The notes under the pieces: model-generated | What the model was told of the DNA's origin: nothing | The model's database searches: none | The model's input: the letters and a program-made list of their open reading frames with translations, nothing else | Translations under genes and position numbers: made by a program | Assembly (NCBI GenBank): GCA_023634235.1 | Contig: JAMKCF010000008.1 | Span: 13,421,676 to 13,485,675 of the forward strand | Length of the DNA: 64,000 nucleotides | From: Pisaster brevispinus | Lineage: Eukaryota > Echinodermata > Asteroidea > Forcipulatida > Asteriidae | Direction: 5' to 3' | Part shown: piece by piece, positions 60,801-64,000 of the stretch | How positions within the stretch are numbered: the stretch's first letter is position 1 | Layout: the number at the start of each line of letters is the position of its first letter

Positions 60801-63530
60801 TAACATTTTGGATATAACATGTAATTTCTCGTTTTGTTCCAGCATTCGAAACCCCCAGTGTTTTTTACGTTACAAACACATGTCTAGTCCTATATTTATT
60901 TCCATATATGACGGTGTATGACGGTCCATTGTTGCGGCAGTCAAATGGTTGTGGCAAAATGAAGGATCTATGAGTGAGTTATACAGAACATTTTAGCACA
61001 TGATATGTTTCTACTAGTAATTATTAGTTTTCCCCTCCGTCCAAATACAGATTGGCCAGGCCCTACTAGACCTGACCGAACACAACAAGGAGCTGGTACA
61101 TAAGTACCACCGCGAGATGGCCCTGCGGAAGAAATACCACAACGAGATCATTGATCTCAAGGGAAGCATCCGGGTCTTCTGCAGGGTCCGTCCGCTCATC
61201 CGAGAGGACGGCTCCGGACCGCTGGCCAGGAGTGCGGTCTCATTCGATGACGATGACGACGCTCTCATGTATTTACAGAATAAAGGGCGGACCACAACCT
61301 TTGAGGTTGACAAAGTGTTCCAGGCAAAGTCTACTCAGGAAGAGGTCAGTACAAAGGAAAAAATAGGAACAATTTATCAGTGAATGCATTTTTTTTTCCT
61401 TTTTTTTTTCTTTTCTTTTTTTCTGAAGCAACATTGGTCATTGTCTCTGTTATTTTGTTTGACAAAGTGTTTCAGGCACAATCTACTCAAGAAGAGGTCA
61501 GTAGAAAGAAAAAAATATCAAAACTTTATCAGTGAATGCATTTAAAAGAAATTCTATTGTGGGTTTTTAGTTTATTTTCTGAATCAACATTGGTTATTGT
61601 CTTTGTGTGAACTATGCTAGACATGCGTGAGCTGCTAGAGATGTATCTATGACCTTTTGGTCGGTGTTCCACAGTGCAATTGAATAACAGGCTTTGTACA
61701 TGGGTACCAGCTACCTTGAAATAAACCTTTTTTTACAGGTTTCAGTATGTGTTTGCAGTGTTAGCTTGCCAAAAGATAAAACTTGCTACCACCAAAGCAT
61801 GTCTTTATCCAGGGGACCAGTCTACCCAAAAAGACTTTACTCTCCAATTATTCAACTTCTGTTATTGTGCATCTAGGTGTTCAAAGAAGTGGAACCGCTG
61901 GTTGTTTCAAGCATTGATGGATACAATGTCTGCATTTTTGCCTACGGTCAGACTGGATCTGGGAAAACCTACACCATGGAGGTAAGAACTCTATCATAAA
62001 GCTGGTATGCACATAGATGTGCTTTGCACAGAAATATCCCACCCAGCACAAACAGGTTACCAGTGAGAATGCCAAGCAATTCACATTGTTCCAACTGTTA
62101 ACATTGGGGTTTTTTTTATTTGGGGGTTGTGTTAAAAAAAAAAAAATTCCTATGGAACTTTGCCCAAGCAAGGCTAAAAGCCACTCTTCGTAAGGAACTA
62201 CAAGGAGAAAAGATTTAAAATGAAAATAACTCAGGGGAGCTGAAGATAGGAATTGATATTCCTCTTCGAACAGTCTAGATTGTAGGATGGAGGGAAACAT
62301 GCTCCAGGCAAGGAGATCCAAAGGGATGCAGTTCATGGAATAAAGCTGTTGGAGTGGCTCTTTGTTCTACATCTCAACAAAGCGAGAGTGTATGGGTGAG
62401 AACAAGTGCTCAAAAAGCCCTACAAAATCTCCCTGGCTGCAAGATGCAGATGTTGGCAGCTCTGCTATGTGATTATGTTTTTCAAGATACACATTTTGTT
62501 AACTTTTTTTTCATTTTTTGAAATTGTTTGTTTTGTTTATGTAGGGTCCAGCTAGTAATCCTGGTATCAACCAGCGAGCCCTTCAACACCTCTTTGAGGA
62601 AACCAATGCACGGTCGGAGGAGTGGACGTACACCATAACGGTCTCAGTCATGGAGATTTACAATGAAACACTCAGGTGAGGGACAGAGTCTCAAACTCAG
62701 AAACTAGTTCCTGCCACGTGATTCTACACAAAACATTGAACTATAGCGTGTCGTGGCAGAGCGGTCTAGTTCACTGGACCCAAGCTCTGGTGTTGTCAGC
62801 AGCAGAGTGTGGGCTTGAATCCGGTCATGACACTTGTGCCCTTGAGCAAGGCACTTAACCATAATTACTTTGTAAAAAGTTGGGAAGGTAGTGCATTCTG
62901 CTCTACCAGCCAGGCTCCTAGCGGATGATACCTATACCTTACGGACTGTGAGGGGGGTATCCCTGTTTCAGCCCCAGGAGTAGGTGGCAACGTGCCCCCC
63001 GGTAGGCCCAAATCAGTTAAGTGTAGCCCTCACCTTGGAGTGGCTGTCTGTGGCCTTGTGATGTTAGGCGATGTCTCATAAAAAATTATATAAAAAAAAC
63101 ACAGGAATTAGTTTTTTGTCAAAAGTTTTGAACCAATCTTCCCCTTCCTGAATTAAAGATGTTTGTCTCTTGAACGCCATTGCACCAAGCTAGGGATTAA
63201 GATGCGAATGTTTTGACCCTACAACTCATACAGAGTTCTCCTCTTTGACCACACCCAAAATCAAAACAAAGGATTAAGAAGAACCCATATCAGATGGATT
63301 GTAAATGAATGCAAATTGCTTTACCCAGCCACCCCAAGGAAAGAGTAGGTATTAAGAAACCATTCTCTTTCACAGGAAAGCTAAAAGCTTATCTTTAAAT
63401 CCCCTACAGAGATCTCCTCAGCGACGACCCTCAAACCAAACTCGAGATCAAGATGAATCCAGATGGAAGTGGATTGTACGTTCCTGGTCTTTGCGAGATT
63501 GATGTGACTAGTGTTGAAGATGTAAATGAG
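39879..63530 (+). CDS. KIFC3: C-terminal-motor kinesin, KIFC3-like (kinesin-14), 3' end beyond window
   Basis: Fourteen coding exons join with conserved phases to give 730 residues without interruption. Residues 1-70 are a Ser/Asn/Pro-rich head with an acidic patch ([17 protein letters not shown]). About 75-550 are coiled coil for dimerisation. The motor starts near 552 ([12 protein letters not shown]), with the P-loop [10 protein letters not shown] at 633-642, [16 protein letters not shown], and [20 protein letters not shown] at the end. A coiled coil before the motor marks kinesin-14, ATP-driven minus-end microtubule motors. The neck LKGSIRV and the phrases [16 protein letters not shown] and NPGINQRAL match KIFC3, which in mammals acts in apical transport and at adherens junctions. 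The switch I and II regions lie past the right edge. The start codon is in a four-codon exon in reasonable context. Introns hold many transposon relics. Confidence 0.9.
40194..40326 (+). CDS. KIFC3: KIFC3-like exon 2
   Basis: The acceptor is TTTGTAG and the donor GTAAGC. It encodes [20 protein letters not shown] and onward to [13 protein letters not shown], a flexible head with TP and SP sites. Confidence 0.8.
40800..40936 (-). mobile_element. tRNA-derived SINE, head region
   Basis: Read on the - strand it begins GGCGAGTCATGGCTGAGCAG (A-box like) and has GTGTGGGTTCGAGTCCC (B box). It then continues into GGCACTTGTGTCCTTGAGTG, a typical SINE body. Confidence 0.7.
41200..41542 (-). mobile_element. 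tRNA-derived SINE, near full length
   Basis: On the - strand: GGCACTCCCAGACTCAAGC, then GTGTGGGTTTGAGTCCCGG, then the body with CGGATGG, GTGCACATGTAAAAGAACCC and CTTATGAGGCATCCTTGGG. A + strand copy of the body lies at 42,665-42,900, so the family structure is supported by two copies. Confidence 0.7.
42330..42480. repeat. dispersed repeat (CCAGTC/GGACCAG type)
   Basis: Contains GACTGGCCAGCATGACCAGC and GCTAGCCAGCTGGACCAC; similar words in inverse order occur at 37,195-37,275 and 38,380-38,585. Probably remnants of one MITE family. Confidence 0.5.
42665..42900 (+). mobile_element. SINE body, without tRNA head
   Basis: CTTCGGATGAGACATTAAGC, GTGCACGTAAAAAGAACCC and GAGAGGCATCCTTGGTATCT match the inverse of 41,200-41,430. 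It ends in an AATAACAATAA tail. Confidence 0.65.
43444..43677. mobile_element. palindromic MITE with TGCGGTGACACCAT ends
   Basis: TTGCGGTGACACCATGTA at the left and TATATGGTGTCACCGCAA at the right are inverted. A second, inner inverted pair (TCTTTTGAGTGATGATGGTT and its inverse, plus TTCTGAGAAGAACCGG) makes nearly the whole element a hairpin. A relative is at 54,701-55,067. Confidence 0.75.
43720..44068 (+). repeat. dispersed repeat family X copy
   Basis: CACCCTTAACACTAGCCTGG at the left and CCCGGTGGGCTACTT ... AAGCGCAGGACCTG at the right match the best copy at 48,089-48,435. Confidence 0.7.
44163..44536 (-). repeat. dispersed repeat family Y copy (reversed)
   Basis: Ends CTTGCGGTCCAGTGTAAAA then TTCGAGCCCTGC, the inverse of the start of the copy at 36,472. 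It lies just after a family X copy, as at 48.4 kb. Confidence 0.65.
44537..44710 (+). repeat. dispersed repeat also seen at 19,040-19,210
   Basis: AAAAGGGAGA, AGTCCACACTGTGTCCAAA, GGTTCTGGGTCTAGAA and CAAGCCATTT occur in the same order at 19,045-19,205. The 3' portion (CATCAAATCTCATC) recurs at 56,510. Confidence 0.55.
45116..45175 (+). CDS. KIFC3: KIFC3-like exon 3
   Basis: A phase 1-1 exon of 60 bases coding [20 protein letters not shown], an acidic Ser-rich patch. It is in-frame on both sides, so it could be a skipped cassette exon. Confidence 0.8.
45488..46262. mobile_element. probable DNA transposon relic with AAAACGATGGTC inverted ends
   Basis: The left end (GAGCCCGTTTTACAGAGA ... AAAACGATGGTC) and right end (AACGATGGTCC ... 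CTCGTGTGAAAGGGGCTT) share end motifs. CAAGGTCCCAAGCATCG is tandemly repeated inside. Boundaries are approximate. Confidence 0.45.
46490..46700 (+). repeat. dispersed repeat, copy 1 (second at 54,115-54,310)
   Basis: CAAAGTGAAAGATTCAGAAG, ACAATTTGGTGTGGA, AGAAGAGGATATTGGAGGA and TAGCCAAA occur with the same spacing in both copies. Both lie in the same 10-kb kinesin intron. Confidence 0.65.
47741..47915 (-). repeat. dispersed repeat family X, truncated reversed copy
   Basis: CAGGCCTTGCTCTTAAGCC and GTAAAGTAGCCCACC are the inverse of the right end of the copy at 48,089-48,435; the other end is missing. Confidence 0.65.
48089..48435 (+). mobile_element. MITE (family X), best-preserved copy
   Basis: The left end CAGGGCTTGCCCTTAA and right end TTAAGAGCAAGGCCTG are inverted repeats. 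The pentamer CAATA flanks both sides (48,084-48,088 and 48,436-48,440). 347 bp, non-coding. The ends look hAT-like, but the duplication is only 5 bp as read. Confidence 0.7.
48437..48843 (-). repeat. dispersed repeat family Y copy (reversed)
   Basis: ACAAGACCACCGGACTTGTC and TGGCCTCTGGCCTGCGGCCC match the inverse of 36,480-36,570. In the middle is a short tandem array of CAATTGAAAGATATTTAC units (48,614-48,705). Confidence 0.65.
48844..49125. repeat. relic of another dispersed repeat (TTACCAAAGG end)
   Basis: GCATAAAATAACAAACCTGTG, CTCAATCAGTCATCGAAGTT and GGTTTTATGCTCATTATG recall a TTAA-type repeat I know from echinoderm sequences. A weaker relative seems to lie at 58,085-58,470. Identification is from memory. 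Confidence 0.4.
49911..51435. repeat. 22-bp minisatellite, about 69 copies
   Basis: The unit is AGGCAATGGCTAGGGGCAACTG with very little variation, mostly GGCT/AGCT at one base, plus rarer GGCAAGG and GACTAGGGAC variants. The spacing of variants shows higher-order duplication. It lies in the 10-kb intron of the kinesin gene and is flanked by unique sequence. Confidence 0.95.
51650..51668. repeat. poly-C run of 19
   Basis: A perfect C homopolymer. Shorter C runs occur at 4091, 13,570, 21,567, 26,940, 33,257 and 63,686. Length in such runs is prone to sequencing error. Confidence 0.8.
52375..52645 (+). repeat. dispersed repeat, copy 2 (first at 27,580-27,870)
   Basis: GTGAAATATTTCC, GACAATGTGTTTATAATGCT, AAATTGTGCA, CTGACTCACACAAC and GACTATTTCG in the same order as the first copy. 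Confidence 0.65.
52841..53815. mobile_element. foldback element, 975 bp, with 42-bp tandem repeats in its arms
   Basis: The tips TGGTGGCCCTGAAGGGACAT (left) and its inverse (right) are perfect. Arms are 52,841-53,109 (269 bp) and 53,505-53,815 (311 bp). They contain four and five copies of a 42-bp unit built from GCGCACACGTATGCAATGTC and CGAAACAATTCGCGAATATG. TA flanks both sides (52,839-52,840 and 53,816-53,817). The 395-bp spacer has no gene. Apparent reading frames through the arms are repeat artefacts. Confidence 0.85.
54115..54310 (+). repeat. dispersed repeat, copy 2 (first at 46,490-46,700)
   Basis: Shares CAAAGTGAAGGATTCAAAAG, ACAATTTGGTGTGGAT and GAAGAGGATATTGGAGGAAT with the first copy. 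Confidence 0.65.
54620..54700 (+). mobile_element. tRNA-derived SINE head
   Basis: TGTTGCCGAGCGGTCTGG (A box) followed by CGTGGGTCCAAATCCCGATC (B box). The SINE body is absent; a palindromic MITE (54,701) follows directly. Confidence 0.6.
54701..55067. mobile_element. palindromic MITE related to 43,444-43,677
   Basis: TTGTGGTAACACTAT at the left is inverted near TATGGTGTTACTGCAAA at the right. GTTCTTTGAGAAC, TTCTGAAAAGAAC and GGTTCTTCTGAAAGGAGAACC hairpins inside match the style of the other copy. Confidence 0.6.
55235..55323 (+). CDS. KIFC3: KIFC3-like exon 4
   Basis: The acceptor is CTCTCAG and the donor GTGAGC. It encodes [20 protein letters not shown] then [10 protein letters not shown], the first coiled-coil heptads. 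Confidence 0.85.
55841..56235 (+). repeat. three tandem 133-bp units ending at a splice acceptor
   Basis: Units begin at 55,841, 55,974 and 56,107 with TCTGGTAAAATAACAGCC and continue CTATGAAAAATTGTTGACC to CATCTTTCTTTGTTT. In the first two copies the unit ends TTTCTGGC or TTGCTGGC; in the third it ends TTTCAG, the acceptor of the next kinesin exon. Confidence 0.9.
56236..56428 (+). CDS. KIFC3: KIFC3-like exon 5
   Basis: The acceptor is TTTGTTTCAG and the donor GTATGT. It encodes [20 protein letters not shown] onward to LESELK, strongly charged coiled coil. Confidence 0.9.
56545..57000 (+). mobile_element. LINE fragment (CR1/L2-type), ORF2 C-terminus
   Basis: The translation has [55 protein letters not shown] and [17 protein letters not shown], the usual end of ORF2 in these elements. 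There is an in-frame stop and probably a frameshift near 56,660. It ends in an ATT repeat near 57,100. Confidence 0.85.
57142..57389 (+). CDS. KIFC3: KIFC3-like exon 6
   Basis: The acceptor is CTCCTAG and the donor GTAAGA. It encodes a Ser/Pro-rich start ([16 protein letters not shown]) and coiled coil up to SLRNGE. Confidence 0.9.
57583..57738 (+). CDS. KIFC3: KIFC3-like exon 7
   Basis: The acceptor is ATAATAG; another AG at 57,594-57,595 would break the frame. The donor is GTACCC, a weak but GT-containing site. It encodes [20 protein letters not shown] and onward. Confidence 0.8.
57766..58011. mobile_element. MITE of the TTAA family, 246 bp
   Basis: AGGGACACATTGCCTTCGGG at the left pairs with AAGGCAATGTGTCCCT at the right. 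TTAA follows on the right (58,012-58,015) and TTAT precedes on the left. Its AGGGACACA start matches the element at 20,853-22,117. It lies only 27 bases beyond a kinesin donor site. Confidence 0.7.
58628..58828 (+). CDS. KIFC3: KIFC3-like exon 8
   Basis: The acceptor is TTCTGCAG and the donor GTAAGT. It encodes 67 residues, [20 protein letters not shown] and onward to HLKANPQ, all coiled coil. Confidence 0.9.
58920..59335 (+). mobile_element. LINE fragment, ORF2 C-terminus, degraded
   Basis: [13 protein letters not shown] ending: [20 protein letters not shown] then [20 protein letters not shown]. The upstream part (HWLP-like phrase near 58,990) is broken by stops and shifts. Confidence 0.75.
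59875..60054 (+). CDS. KIFC3: KIFC3-like exon 9
   Basis: The acceptor is CTTTAAG and the donor GTATGG. It encodes [20 protein letters not shown] and onward to KALQEK; 60 codons, phase 0. Confidence 0.85.
60428..60694 (+). CDS. KIFC3: KIFC3-like exon 10
   Basis: The acceptor is CATACAG and the donor GTGAGT. It encodes [20 protein letters not shown] onward to AIEQTKQE, the last coiled-coil stretch before the neck. Confidence 0.9.
61051..61344 (+). CDS. KIFC3: KIFC3-like exon 11: neck and start of motor
   Basis: The acceptor is AAATACAG and the donor GTCAGT. It encodes [20 protein letters not shown], then [20 protein letters not shown] and [15 protein letters not shown]. The neck-motor junction places the motor at the C-terminus. 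Confidence 0.95.
61309..61615 (+). repeat. tandem duplication of 152 bp covering the end of exon 11 and its donor
   Basis: GACAAAGTGTTCCAGGCAAA (61,309) recurs as GACAAAGTGTTTCAGGCACA at 61,461, including GAAGAGGTCAGTA and ATCAGTGAATGCATTT. CAACATTGG at 61,430 and 61,585 extends the match. The copy keeps a donor but has no acceptor, so it is probably not spliced in. Confidence 0.85.
61877..61981 (+). CDS. KIFC3: KIFC3-like exon 12: P-loop
   Basis: The acceptor is CATCTAG and the donor GTAAGA. It encodes [20 protein letters not shown] and [15 protein letters not shown], the nucleotide-binding P-loop. Confidence 0.95.
62545..62675 (+). CDS. KIFC3: KIFC3-like exon 13
   Basis: The acceptor is TATGTAG and the donor GTGAGG. 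It encodes [20 protein letters not shown] and [15 protein letters not shown]. Confidence 0.95.
62746..63095 (+). mobile_element. tRNA-derived SINE, about 350 bp
   Basis: GTCGTGGCAGAGCGGTCTAG (A box) and GTGTGGGCTTGAATCCGGTC (B box) form the head. The body has GGCACTTAACCATAATTAC and GGAGTGGCTGTCTGTGGCC, and it ends in an A-rich tail. The tail differs from the 41.2-kb copy, so there may be two SINE subfamilies with one head. Confidence 0.75.
63410..63530 (+). CDS. KIFC3: KIFC3-like exon 14
   Basis: The acceptor is CCCTACAG and the donor GTGAGG. It encodes [20 protein letters not shown] and [20 protein letters not shown] then E. The rest of the motor must be right of the window. Confidence 0.9.
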
Positions 63531-63669
63531 GTGAGGATCAAATTGGTTTTTGTTTTTGTTTTCCTTCTGAGCGAGCCAGACAAATTCCTAATTTTGATGC
63601 ATACAGAACAACTGTGATTGATCAATTAAAGGTCTGTCACAAAATTTCCTGTACTTTAGCTATTTTCCT

Positions 63670-63785
63670 CTGGTACAGAAGTACCCCCCCCCCTAAAACC
63701 CTCTAAAGAATTCCTGAGATTCCAAGCACACAATGAAGACACAATGGGGGGGGTACACCATGCCCCACATTGAGCACCAAATGGT
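63670..63785 (-). repeat. second copy of the segment inside the 13.4-kb palindrome
   Basis: Reversed, it reads TTTGGTGCTCAATGTGGGGC, GTACACC, ACAATG...TCTTCATTGTGTGC and GAATCTCAGGAATTC, matching 13,540-13,665. Confidence 0.8.
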
Positions 63786-64000
63786 TATACCTCCTCTTCA
63801 CTTTGTTTGTATACCTTCTATTAAGTTTTATTTATCATGGTATCATTTGAAATATTCATGTATGTGTGAATTAATGTTATTTTTCCATAAATTATGTTAG
63901 TGTTTGGGCAAACCCAAATTTGGATGCATCATTGACACATTTGGCTGACTTTGTGTGTAACTCTATAACCGGACCTCAATTACAACCCTTCTACTTTGTG

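Noticed and set aside
62746..62830. True tRNA gene
   Set aside because: A and B boxes are present but the sequence cannot form a full cloverleaf and is followed by a SINE body; other copies are similarly defective.

Overview
The window is animal nuclear DNA. Coding exons are short, bounded by GT/AG splice sites, and separated by long AT-rich introns full of dispersed repeats. There is no operon structure, rRNA, CRISPR array or true tRNA gene. Protein families and repeat style suggest a marine deuterostome, most likely an echinoderm (a sea star is my guess). That assignment is inference, not proof. All supported genes lie on the + strand.

Layout. (1) 1-6.8 kb: a possible orphan terminal exon, a DNA transposon with a 6-bp duplication (1471-2575), then the 3' half of a CUB / LDL-receptor class A / transmembrane protein gene (4273-6783). 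(2) 6.8-12.4 kb: no gene seen. (3) 12,458-24,748: a 12.3-kb interval bounded by identical 26-bp terminal inverted repeats starting CACTCT, a CT duplication, and arrays of GACTAAT motifs just inside each end. It holds an uninterrupted 807-residue zinc-finger protein that looks like a CACTA/EnSpm (TNP2-type) transposase, and a seven-exon gene resembling proteins annotated as 'SAMD3-like'. I read this as one large, possibly intact CACTA-like transposon carrying two genes, itself invaded by smaller elements. (4) 27.2-30.0 kb: a complete three-exon gene for a 426-residue membrane protein (signal peptide, one LDLa module, one membrane segment, long cytoplasmic tail). It shares exon phases and an unusual CFRC cysteine spacing with the first receptor gene. 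(5) 30-39.8 kb: repeats and MITE-like palindromes. (6) 39.9-64.0 kb: the first fourteen coding exons (730 residues in one continuous frame) of a C-terminal-motor kinesin of the KIFC3 (kinesin-14) type. The gene runs off the right edge before the motor domain ends. Its introns hold a 1.5-kb, 22-bp minisatellite, a foldback element with 42-bp subrepeats, tRNA-derived SINE pieces, LINE fragments, and two local tandem duplications that touch splice sites.

The membrane-protein genes and the kinesin are ordinary host genes with no visible functional link. The two genes at 14.5-22.7 kb probably belong to the transposon: the first would be the transposase, the second an accessory protein or captured gene.
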